DNA of 5,130 nucleotides from JANOAR01 sp031411235 (GCA_031411235.1 JANOAR010000018.1:1-5130), one strand, 5' to 3'. Positions 1 to 4,744 are shown, counted from the stretch's first letter. The notes: generated from the letters alone by a model not told the origin. Program-made: numbers and translations.

Positions 1-426
1 CCAGCCAAAGCCCCGCTACCTGCCGTCACCCTGGCCCAGCGCCTCGGGCTGACTGGCAGCAGCTTCGCGGTGGATCATAGCGACACTCTCAGCCTCACCG
101 ATGGCAACCTGCCCACCAGAGTCGCGCTCAGCGCCGCCAATGTCGTGAGCGTGCTGCTACCCGTGACCACGCCCGTGGCAAACAGCACCAAGTGGAAGAC
201 TCTCACCTTCAGCGCCACCACCGGCACCTTCACCGGCAGCTTCGAGTTGTCCGATGTCGTTGCTGCCAAAACCGTGCTTCGCCCTGTGACCTTCAGCGGC
301 GTCCTGCGCCAGCCCGCCACCGCACTCGACACGCTGATCGGCGATGGTCACTTCCTGTTGCCCGCCCTGACGGGTGCGCCAAGCAATGAGAAGCTCTCCG
401 GCGAGGTGAACTTCCAGCGGCCCTAA
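1..426 (+). CDS. C-terminal end of a probable exported beta-rich protein (5' partial)
   Basis: The frame is open from the first base and ends at TAA 424-426, giving 141 residues of a protein that begins outside the window. An internal GTG at 70 could be read as a start, but the frame is equally open upstream and coding-like, so I treat the piece as a C-terminus. It is rich in Ser, Thr, Ala, Val and Gly with alternating hydrophobic residues (for example KTLTFSATTGTFTGSFELSD) and has no Cys, which suggests beta strands of a large secreted or surface protein. A segment of the type TGTFTGSFELSD, then a 'FSGVLRQ' strand, then 'GDGHFLLPALTG' near the end resembles the ends of large Verrucomicrobiota proteins with repeated beta domains. 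That likeness is from memory. No catalytic motif is visible and the function is unknown. The coding call is firm, the family guess weak. Confidence 0.72.
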   Translation, partial: PAKAPLPAVTLAQRLGLTGSSFAVDHSDTLSLTDGNLPTRVALSAANVVSVLLPVTTPVANSTKWKTLTFSATTGTFTGSFELSDVVAAKTVLRPVTFSGVLRQPATALDTLIGDGHFLLPALTGAPSNEKLSGEVNFQRP

Positions 427-452
427 AAATAGCGGCTGCAAGGAAGGATAGG

Positions 453-491
453 GCCGAGCCATTCATAGGGGTTCGAGTCCCCTCCTCGGCA
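453..491 (+). other. tRNA-like acceptor/T-arm minihelix (tRNA 3'-end remnant, possible att site)
   Basis: A T-stem AGGGG (467-471), a TTCGAGT loop (472-478) and CCCCT (479-483) are followed directly by CCTCGGC (484-490) and an A at the discriminator position. This is what the last part of a tRNA gene looks like. GCCGAG at 453-458 pairs with CTCGGC at 485-490, so acceptor and T arms are both present while the D and anticodon arms are missing. CCA is not encoded (ACTG follows). The full length is 39 nt against about 75-90 for a tRNA, so it is not a functional tRNA gene. It may be a deletion remnant, or a 3' tRNA copy left by an integrative element. The acceptor sequence would suit several tRNAs (for example Thr or Leu), so identity is not assigned. 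Confidence 0.6.
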
Positions 492-521
492 CTGTTAACC
501 CGTAGTTTCATAAGTTGGCCA

Positions 522-565
522 GCCCGCAATCGCGAAGGCTCTTCATAAGGATTGATAGCGCGGGC
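522..565. repeat. Inverted repeat GCCCGC/GCGGGC
   Basis: GCCCGC (522-527) and GCGGGC (560-565) are perfectly complementary and enclose 32 nt. The right arm is preceded by TTGATAGCG, a word also close to one in the repeat at 601-630 (GTGATAGCG). It may be a diverged relative of that repeat. No function can be assigned. Confidence 0.3.
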
Positions 566-568
566 GAA

Positions 569-591
569 GCAAGGTGATGGACTTGCCTTGC
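569..591. other. Short stem-loop in the intergenic region
   Basis: GCAAGG (569-574) pairs with CCTTGC (586-591) around an 11-nt loop. There is no T-run on either side, so it is not a standard intrinsic terminator. It lies just upstream of the repeat at 601-630. Chance pairing cannot be excluded. Confidence 0.25.
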
Positions 592-600
592 CGAAGGTTG

Positions 601-630
601 AGTTGCCAGCACCGAAAGTGATAGCGCCTA
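601..630 (+). repeat. Dispersed intergenic repeat, copy A
   Basis: This stretch matches 4121-4150 at 23 of 30 positions without gaps. AGTTGCC, GCACC and GATAGCG are shared, and CGAGC follows in both (631-635 and 4152-4156, offset by one base). Both copies lie a short distance beyond the 3' end of a gene and in the same orientation in the window. Two independent copies in 5 kb suggest a repeat family. It is not obviously a palindrome, so it differs from classical REP hairpins. Confidence 0.5.
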
Positions 631-643
631 CGAGCTAGAATTC

Positions 644-664
644 CGTAACACCAACGGTGTTATG
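644..664 (-). terminator. Terminator-like hairpin after the Gly-rich lipoprotein gene
   Basis: TAACACC (646-652) and GGTGTTA (656-662) form a perfect 7-bp stem with an AAC loop, extended by a G-T and a C-G pair to 644/664. It lies 30 nt past the stop of the leftward gene at 694-1212. No T-tract follows on either strand, so if it terminates transcription it does so as a hairpin without the usual U-run. It could equally protect the mRNA 3' end. Confidence 0.45.
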
Positions 665-693
665 AACTCGTGCTCGCGAATCGCGCAACCCTG

Positions 694-1212
694 TTAATGC
701 CCGTTGTAGCCGTCGTTGTAGCCTTGGGCAAACTTGGCGCGGGTGCGACCATCGTACTGGGTATTGTGCCGAGAGTAGCTGTTCGAGACATGACGCTGGC
801 GGTCACGTTTACCGAGTTGATAGCCGCTGTTATACCACTCTGAGGAACCGCCCCAGTTGTTGCTCGCGTGTGAGCCACTGCTACCGCTATTGCCGCCACT
901 GCTGTGACCGTGGTCATCGTTGTCATCGTTGTCATCGTGGTCATCGTGCCCGCCGCCGTTGTTGCTTCCACCACCATAGTTACCTCCGCCGCCGTAGCTT
1001 CCACCACCATGGTTGCCGCCACCGCCGTAGCTACCGCCGCCACCGTAGTTGCTTCCGCCACCGTAGTTGCTTCCGCCGCCGTAGTTGCTGCCACCACCGT
1101 AGCCACCTCCACCGCCGTTCATGTCGCCTAGCATTCCAGGATCTACACATCCTGCCATCGGCAGCACGATTGCTGAGAGAACTGATAATTTGAGTAAAGA
1201 AGTTGTTTTCAT
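694..1212 (-). CDS. Gly-rich, His/Asp-rich lipoprotein of unknown function
   Basis: A 172-residue protein with a lipoprotein signal peptide: KTTSLLKLS, a hydrophobic stretch, then PMAGC with the lipidated Cys at residue 22 (Met at -3 is less common than Leu). Residues 33-87 are Gly-rich repeats such as GGGSNY and GGGGNYG. Residues 89-103 are a dense acidic/His patch (HDDHDDNDDNDDHGH) that could bind divalent metal. Residues 104-119 are a Ser/Gly linker. The C-terminus, about 120-172, is more ordered: WYNSGYQLGKRDRQR, then YDGRTRAKFAQGYNDGYNGH, where two 'GY' turns flank basic segments. That part is probably the conserved domain. The start at 1212 is chosen because it gives a complete signal peptide; the upstream CATTCCCAAA is not a clear ribosome site. 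It is transcribed divergently from the mutarotase. The +1 frame here also translates into an ORF, but only as low-complexity sequence. Outer-membrane anchoring is inferred; metal binding is a guess. Confidence 0.8.
   Translation of the reverse strand: MKTTSLLKLSVLSAIVLPMAGCVDPGMLGDMNGGGGGYGGGSNYGGGSNYGGGSNYGGGGSYGGGGNHGGGSYGGGGNYGGGSNNGGGHDDHDDNDDNDDHGHSSGGNSGSSGSHASNNWGGSSEWYNSGYQLGKRDRQRHVSNSYSRHNTQYDGRTRAKFAQGYNDGYNGH
912..947. repeat. Four 9-bp tandem units inside the lipoprotein gene
   Basis: Units GGTCATCGT, TGTCATCGT, TGTCATCGT and GGTCATCGT lie head to tail. On the coding (minus) strand they encode the DD(H/N) triplets of the acidic patch. Because the unit is 9 bp, copy changes would keep the reading frame and lengthen or shorten the patch. 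Confidence 0.75.
1043..1096. repeat. Three 18-bp tandem units encoding GGGSNY
   Basis: Near-identical 18-bp units begin at 1043, 1061 and 1079 (CCGTAGTTGCTTCCGCCA with third-position changes). On the minus strand they encode the GGGSNY hexapeptide. More diverged units extend over about 964-1120. The length is a multiple of three, so unit gain or loss would be frame-neutral. Confidence 0.7.
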
Positions 1213-1251
1213 TTTGGGAATGAAATCGTGGCAGCGCTGGGGGCGTCGTGC

Positions 1252-1301
1252 AAGGGCGATGCCCTCTTATCTGTTGCCATGCCGTGATGAGGCACGCCCT
1301 T
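1252..1301. repeat. 50-nt imperfect inverted repeat in the divergent promoter region
   Basis: AAGGGCG (1252-1258), a bulged A and TGCC (1260-1263) pair with GGCA (1291-1294) and CGCCCTT (1295-1301): 11 base pairs with one bulge. The stem can be prolonged inward with a few mismatches (TC..ATC against GATGA). It lies between the starts of the two divergent genes, so it may be an operator-like or cruciform element, or a small mobile hairpin. Nothing here tells these apart. Confidence 0.45.
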
Positions 1302-1322
1302 ATGCGCTTCATGAACAAGCGA

Positions 1323-1350
1323 TTGCACCACCGCGCCTTTGCCCGATAAA
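1323..1350 (+). promoter_or_regulatory. Weak candidate promoter for the mutarotase-synthase unit
   Basis: TTGCAC (1323-1328) and GATAAA (1345-1350) are separated by 16 bp, 3/6 and 4/6 matches to the sigma-70 consensus. The leader would be only a few bases before ATG 1362, with no Shine-Dalgarno in GATGGCCCGTT. The match is poor and I offer it only as the best candidate in this 149-bp divergent gap. Confidence 0.22.
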
Positions 1351-1361
1351 GATGGCCCGTT

Positions 1362-2243
1362 ATGAATCCCATCGACCTGCCTCCGAGCATCCGCCTATCC
1401 GAGTCCACGCCCGGTTTCCCCATACTGCAAATCAACCACGCCGAAGTGACGGGCAGCATCGCGCTGCATGGCGCACACGTCATGCAGTGGACGCCGCGTG
1501 GCCAGCGCCCGGTGCTCTACATGAGCCCCGATTCCCTCTTGCAGCAGGGCAAGCCCATCCGTGGCGGCATCCCTATTTGCTGGCCGTGGTTCGGCCCTCG
1601 CGCCGATGCACCGCAGCTCCCTGGGCATGGCTTTGCCCGGCTGCTGGAGTGGACGCTCGACAGCGCGGTGGAGGAGGATGTGGGGGTGATGCTGAAGCTC
1701 TCGCTCACCGACTCTGCCGAGACGCTGGCGCTCTGGCCCCATGCGTTTCGGTTGCAACTCACCGTGGCCATGGGCGACACGTTATGGGTGGCGCTGAGCA
1801 TGGAGCACCGTGGCACGGAGCCCGTGGAGATCACGGGCGCACTGCACACCTACCTCACGGTGGGGGCCATCGAGCAGACCTCGGTGCTGGGGCTGGAGTC
1901 GGCGACTTATCTCGACTCGCTCGATCATCATGGGCGCAAGCCGCAGCACGGCGCGGTGATTTTTGACCGCGAGGTGGATCGCATCTACGAGGGCACGAGC
2001 AAGGTGCGCGCAGAAGACAAAGCCTGGGCGCGAGAGATCGCAGTGAGCAAATCCGGCAGCGCCGCCACCGTCGTGTGGAATCCCTGGATCGAGAAATCCA
2101 AGCGCCTCAGCGACCTGCCCGACGAGGCTTACCACGGCTTCCTCTGCATCGAAGCGGCCAACGCAGGCGAGGACGTCATTCGCTTGCAGCCAGGGCAGAA
2201 GCATATGCTCGCGCAAACCCTCGGCCCTGTGGGGGCACTCTGA
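1362..2243 (+). CDS. D-hexose-6-phosphate mutarotase (YeaD-like, aldose 1-epimerase superfamily)
   Basis: A 293-residue protein of usual family length. It should interconvert alpha and beta anomers of hexose 6-phosphates such as glucose 6-phosphate, in the cytoplasm; no signal peptide is present. The family signatures are in order: IRGGIPICWPWFGP (66-79), GHGFARLLEW (88-97) with His89, LHTYL (161-165) with His162, DREVDRIY (202-209) with Asp206, VVWNPW (237-242) and YHGFLCIEAAN (257-267) with Glu264. By family knowledge the His in the HTY motif and the Glu in CIEAAN are the acid/base pair, and the Arg of IRGG helps bind phosphate; all are present. ATG 1362 is used because the first residues lead straight into the beta-sandwich fold. 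No Shine-Dalgarno is visible. The synthase gene begins 4 nt after the stop, so they are probably co-transcribed. It could act on a related phosphosugar, but the superfamily is secure. Confidence 0.93.
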   Translation: MNPIDLPPSIRLSESTPGFPILQINHAEVTGSIALHGAHVMQWTPRGQRPVLYMSPDSLLQQGKPIRGGIPICWPWFGPRADAPQLPGHGFARLLEWTLDSAVEEDVGVMLKLSLTDSAETLALWPHAFRLQLTVAMGDTLWVALSMEHRGTEPVEITGALHTYLTVGAIEQTSVLGLESATYLDSLDHHGRKPQHGAVIFDREVDRIYEGTSKVRAEDKAWAREIAVSKSGSAATVVWNPWIEKSKRLSDLPDEAYHGFLCIEAANAGEDVIRLQPGQKHMLAQTLGPVGAL

Positions 2244-2247
2244 GTCT

Positions 2248-3297
2248 ATGTCCGACGAGACAGCGCACGAAAAGGAACTCGGGGGCAAGTTACTTGCCTC
2301 GGTATCGCGCTCCTTTTACCTCACGCTGAAGGCGTTGCCGAGAGAGCTGCGCGAGCCCATCTCGCTCGCCTATCTCCTCGCCCGCACGGCAGACACACTC
2401 GCCGATACCGCGCAGGTCGATGCCGCGACGAGGCTCGTATGTCTGCATCTTTTTGCGGCGCTGGTGCAAGCCGACACGCGCGATGCTGCCGAGGTCGCCA
2501 CCCTTGCCGAGACCCTGAGCCGCGACTTCTGCCCGCACCAAACCGATGACGCCGAAGCCACGCTGATGCGCCGCTTTCCCGAGGCTCTCGCGTGGCTGGG
2601 CACGATGCGCGGCGCGGCCCTGCACGCCATTCGCGAAGTCCTGAAACCCATCGTGCATGGCCAGTGCTTAGACATCGAGCGCTTCCCTTCGTATCCGCCC
2701 ACCGGCCATCAACCATCAACCATCAACTCCCTGACCACTGCTGCCGAGTTGGACGAGTACACTTGGCTTGTCGCCGGCTGTGTGGGCGAGTTCTGGACGC
2801 AGCTCTGCTTTAGCGAACTGGGCACAGCCGCCTTCGTTCCCGGTGTGTCGCAGGAGCAAGCCTGTGCCTGGGGTGCACGATTTGGCAAGGGCTTGCAACT
2901 GGTGAATATCCTGCGCGACATCGCCAAAGATGCTCGCCTGGGCCGCTGTTACTTGCCTCGCGAAGAGTGGCAGCAGCGCGGCTTTACCCTTGCCGAGATC
3001 GAGAGCGATCCCCTCTGCCTCTGGCCCGTCGCGGAGCCTTGGGTGCAGCGCTGCGAGGAGCATCTCGCAGCAGGTTTGCAGTACGTGCAGAGCCTTGCCC
3101 ACAGCAAGCTTCGCTACGCCACAGCGCTGCCGCTGCTGCTCGGCGTACGCACGCTGGCGATGCTAAAAAAAGCCCCCGCAGCCGAGCGCCGCGCAGGCGT
3201 GAAAGTATCGCGTCTGGACGTGGGCAAGCTGCTGCTGGACGTCACCTTCGCGAACAGTGCGGCGGGGATCGCTAAGCTGTACGCGAAGCTGCGGTGA
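2248..3297 (+). CDS. Squalene/phytoene synthase family protein
   Basis: A 349-residue, all-helical trans-isoprenyl diphosphate synthase of the head-to-head type. It joins two C15 or C20 prenyl diphosphates via a cyclopropyl intermediate. Motifs in order: SRSFYLTL (20-27), the first Asp motif RTADTLADT (46-54; Asp49 and Asp53), YTWLVAGCVG (171-180), and the second Asp motif with its surroundings, NILRDIAKDARLGRCYLP (220-237; Asp224 and Asp228). Both Mg-diphosphate-binding motifs are intact, so it should be active. The DTLAD motif and the C-terminal KVSRLDVGKLLL (319-330) look more like squalene synthases than like plant-type phytoene synthases, but I cannot fix the product. No HpnC, HpnE or desaturase neighbour is present to help. 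Residues 153-161 (GHQPSTINS) appear to be an insertion encoded by a 7-bp repeat. A 4-nt gap follows the mutarotase stop. The enzyme probably acts at the inner membrane surface. Confidence 0.9.
   Translation: MSDETAHEKELGGKLLASVSRSFYLTLKALPRELREPISLAYLLARTADTLADTAQVDAATRLVCLHLFAALVQADTRDAAEVATLAETLSRDFCPHQTDDAEATLMRRFPEALAWLGTMRGAALHAIREVLKPIVHGQCLDIERFPSYPPTGHQPSTINSLTTAAELDEYTWLVAGCVGEFWTQLCFSELGTAAFVPGVSQEQACAWGARFGKGLQLVNILRDIAKDARLGRCYLPREEWQQRGFTLAEIESDPLCLWPVAEPWVQRCEEHLAAGLQYVQSLAHSKLRYATALPLLLGVRTLAMLKKAPAAERRAGVKVSRLDVGKLLLDVTFANSAAGIAKLYAKLR
2706..2726 (+). repeat. (CCATCAA)x3 heptamer inside the synthase gene
   Basis: Three exact copies of CCATCAA lie head to tail and encode part of HQPSTIN (residues 154-160), between the FPSYPPT segment and the TAAELDEYTW segment of the synthase. 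Three 7-bp units total 21 bp and keep the frame, but gain or loss of one unit would shift it. Confidence 0.85.
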
Positions 3298-3314
3298 GGA
3301 GGTGCGCACCTCCT
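3297..3314. promoter_or_regulatory. 18-bp perfect palindrome at the synthase stop codon
   Basis: AGGAGGTGCGCACCTCCT is its own reverse complement, and its first base is the last base of TGA 3295-3297. The left half is the full Shine-Dalgarno sequence AGGAGGTG and the right half its complement, like the 3' end of 16S rRNA. As RNA the two halves could fold into a hairpin hiding the site. No start codon lies at normal spacing, and no T-run follows. It could be an mRNA end hairpin, a translational switch or a DNA-binding site. Confidence 0.6.
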
Positions 3315-3318
3315 AAGG

Positions 3319-3340
3319 CGACTTTGGGCTCGACTTTGGG
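3319..3340 (+). repeat. Direct repeat CGACTTTGGG x2, period 12
   Basis: CGACTTTGGG occurs at 3319-3328 and 3331-3340, separated by CT, in the 68-nt gap between the synthase and the next gene. It lies just after the palindrome. It could be a paired binding site or slippage; no factor is suggested. Confidence 0.45.
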
Positions 3341-3365
3341 GCCCGCACTCCTCATGCTCGCCACC

Positions 3366-4106
3366 ATGCGTTGCCCTGTTCATCTATTTGCCGCTCTCGC
3401 TTTTTGCCTGTCCCTCGTCGGGTGCAAAAAAGTGGACATGAAAGTCCTACGATTGCAGCAAGAGATCGAAGCCTTGGAAGAGGTCGTGAAGGCCGAAAGC
3501 CTCGCCAGTAAAGCCTTGCTGGAGCAGGCGCGGCGCGAGCGTGAAGTGCTGGATAGAATACGGGCGACGATGGGCCAAATGAATATCGAGGCCGACCAAA
3601 TGCGTGCCGAACAAGAGGCCGTGGAGCAGGCCTTCATGCAGTATCACATGGCCTACCAGCGAGCCGCCTGGGCCAAGGCCCCCAGCATGAAACTGGGCGA
3701 TGTCGTCGCGGCGGGGCGCACCTATCGCGATGTGACGCTGCGCTCCGTGAGCTGGAAGGAGTTCGCCATTCAGCACCAAGACGGCACCACAAAAATCGCC
3801 ACCGACGATCTGCCTGAGAACCTACGCAAGCTCTTCGGCCTCGATCTACCCAAGCCCCTGGCCGACCAGTCGCTGCCGCTCACTGCCGATGCCGCAGGCA
3901 ATGAATCGGCACTCGACACCCCAGACATCATTTTACCCACACTCGAAGGCCTACCAAGCACTGGCCCGCGCAAGCCCAGCAGTGGCGCACCGTCTCGCCC
4001 GACCAGCAAGAAACCCGGCCTGCAAGGCGGCTTCCAAAACTACAAACCCGTGGGCAAGAACTACAAAGCGATGTGGAATAACTACCGCGAGATCGGTGGG
4101 AAGTGA
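3366..4106 (+). CDS. Coiled-coil lipoprotein of unknown function
   Basis: From ATG 3366 the protein has 246 residues. MRCPVHLFAALAFCLSLVGC is a lipoprotein signal peptide with the lipidated Cys at 20 (lipobox LVGC). Frame-consistent starts at GTG 3294, which overlaps the synthase TGA, and ATG 3354 exist; the GTG would give an over-long signal peptide, so 3366 (or 3354) is preferred. Residues about 24-101 are a charged, Leu/Met/Ala-rich heptad region predicted as a coiled coil. Residues 117-159 form a compact segment, GRTYRDVTL then DGTTKIATDDLPENLRKLFG, a pattern I recall from Verrucomicrobiota proteins ('DLPEELR..FG'). Residues 160-220 are a Pro/Ser/Thr linker. The tail has NY at three places spaced seven apart (225, 232, 239). 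Probably periplasmic and anchored to the outer or inner membrane by lipid. I cannot name a function. It may be transcribed with the synthase, but the palindrome in between could separate them. Confidence 0.82.
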   Translation: MRCPVHLFAALAFCLSLVGCKKVDMKVLRLQQEIEALEEVVKAESLASKALLEQARREREVLDRIRATMGQMNIEADQMRAEQEAVEQAFMQYHMAYQRAAWAKAPSMKLGDVVAAGRTYRDVTLRSVSWKEFAIQHQDGTTKIATDDLPENLRKLFGLDLPKPLADQSLPLTADAAGNESALDTPDIILPTLEGLPSTGPRKPSSGAPSRPTSKKPGLQGGFQNYKPVGKNYKAMWNNYREIGGK

Positions 4107-4120
4107 GTGAGGCGAGGATA

Positions 4121-4150
4121 AGTTGCCCGCACCAGAAAAGATAGCGACTC
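4121..4150 (+). repeat. Dispersed intergenic repeat, copy B
   Basis: This is the second copy of the element at 601-630 (23 of 30 identical, gapless). It starts 14 nt after the stop of the coiled-coil lipoprotein and reads AGTTGCCCGCACC, then GATAGCG. The following CTCGCGAG (4149-4156) is a palindrome that copy A lacks. Confidence 0.5.
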
Positions 4151-4169
4151 GCGAGCCTGAAGGCATCGT

Positions 4170-4218
4170 CCTGCGTATCATCATGTTGGGGGAACAATGG
4201 CCGGCGGCATGACGCAGG
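4170..4218. repeat. Imperfect hairpin CCTGCGT/ACGCAGG
   Basis: CCTGCGT (4170-4176) pairs with ACGCAGG (4212-4218). After a two-base bulge, CAT (4179-4181) pairs with ATG (4209-4211). The 27-nt centre is G-rich. It sits between the ~30-nt repeat and the large inverted repeat and may belong to the same composite element. Confidence 0.4.
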
Positions 4219-4243
4219 GAAGGGGATGTAATGGAACAAGGAG

Positions 4244-4347
4244 AGATCGGCTAAAGCCTCGTACTCCAACGAGGCCAACGTGCGCCTGGAAACGTTCGGC
4301 CCAAGGCAACGCATAGCCACGCTGGAGTATGAGGCTTTAGCCGATCT
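4244..4347. repeat. MITE-like long inverted repeat (25-bp arms)
   Basis: Arm 4244-4268 (AGATCGGCTAAAGCCTC, then GTACTCCA) is complementary to arm 4323-4347 (TGGAGTAT, then GAGGCTTTAGCCGATCT) over 25 positions. There is one G-T pair (4261/4330) and no mismatch; 54 nt separate the arms. The left arm also contains a local alternative hairpin: CCTCGT (4257-4262) with ACGAGG (4269-4274). No target-site duplication is evident, and no protein is encoded with confidence. The perfection and length of the arms argue for a recently active or structurally conserved element such as a MITE, or a structured RNA. A transposase scrap lies about 400 bp downstream, but no link is shown. Confidence 0.7.
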
Positions 4348-4354
4348 GGCCTCT

Positions 4355-4368
4355 AGCCACTTGTGGCT
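4355..4368. other. Short hairpin after the inverted repeat
   Basis: AGCCA (4355-4359) and TGGCT (4364-4368) enclose CTTG, a stable tetraloop type in RNA. It begins 8 nt beyond the long inverted repeat and may form part of the same element. There is no T-run. Confidence 0.35.
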
Positions 4369-4442
4369 GTAGTCAGCCGCAGTAGCATTCGACTGTAGCG
4401 TTACGGCCAAGGTTTTGAGAGTCCCCCCTGCCTCAACCCGCC

Positions 4443-4631
4443 CTGAGAAAAGCGTTTCCCTGACTATGGAAGCTCCAGCCAGAGCTATGGAAGCTCCAGC
4501 CAGAGTCATGGAAGCTCTAGTCAGAGTCATGGAAACGCCAGCCAGAGTCATGGAAACGCCAGCCAGAGTCGAGAAAAGCATTTTCCGCCCCCAGGAAATC
4601 GTTTCCAGAGGCCAGATTATCATTTCTTGAG
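4443..4631. repeat. 21-bp tandem repeat array (about nine units)
   Basis: Five well-conserved 21-bp units run from 4464 to 4568, with a core of GGAAGCTCCAGCCAGAG or GGAAACGCCAGCCAGAG. Units before (4443-4463) and after (4569-4589, 4590-4610, 4611-4631) keep the same phase but are diverged; 4443-4463 and 4569-4589 share GAGAAAAGC. Two short upstream segments (4401-4442) might be further decayed units. The unit is a multiple of three, so all frames stay open across it. One forward ORF (GTG 4415 to 4630, heptapeptide MEAPARV) and several reverse ones result, but there is no sign that any is expressed. Confidence 0.75.
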
Positions 4632-4744
4632 TCAAAAACCCGGCTCTCGCCGCCCCTTTTTAGCCCCTTCGCCCCTGGCCAAAGCCTAGTGCCATAAGGA
4701 AAAAAAGCCCAACGCCATACCCTCAAGTTCAATTCACCCTTCGC
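4632..4744. other. Stretch without recognisable gene
   Basis: This stretch between the 21-bp array and the transposase-like fragment has pyrimidine-rich blocks (GCCGCCCCTTTTTAGCCCC) and an A7 run (4700-4706). GCCATA occurs at 4691 and 4715. I see no hairpin with a T-run and no start codon with ribosome site. Confidence 0.4.

Noticed and set aside
453..491. Functional tRNA gene
   Set aside because: Only 39 nt, with no D arm, no anticodon arm and no encoded CCA.
293..529. Minus-strand ORF containing EEGTRTP
   Set aside because: The peptide is the familiar antisense reading of a tRNA T arm. It comes from the tRNA-like piece at 453-491 and overlaps a plus-strand gene end.
660..1131. Long low-complexity ORFs in other frames over the Gly-rich gene
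   Set aside because: They give Val/Thr/Ala or His/Arg/Cys strings produced by the repeat DNA. Only the 694-1212 minus frame has a signal peptide and an ordered C-terminus.
1121..1966. 281-codon open frame on the plus strand
   Set aside because: It overlaps the start of the lipoprotein gene and the well-supported mutarotase in another frame. Its composition (Arg, His, Ala and Gly) is typical of a shadow frame.
3164..3177. A7 followed by C5 in the synthase gene as a frameshift site
   Set aside because: The zero frame continues through conserved C-terminal sequence (KVSRLDVGKLL) to the stop, so no shift is needed.
4415..4630. 71-codon plus-strand ORF with MEAPARV heptapeptides
   Set aside because: It starts at GTG without a ribosome site and is explained by the 21-bp unit being a multiple of three. 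Kept as a repeat, not a gene.
3928..4635. 235-codon open frame on the minus strand
   Set aside because: It runs antisense through the lipoprotein C-terminus, the hairpins, the long inverted repeat and the 21-bp array. Its peptide simply mirrors repeats (for example MTLAGVS), with no domain and no ribosome site. I consider it a by-product of GC-rich repeat DNA.
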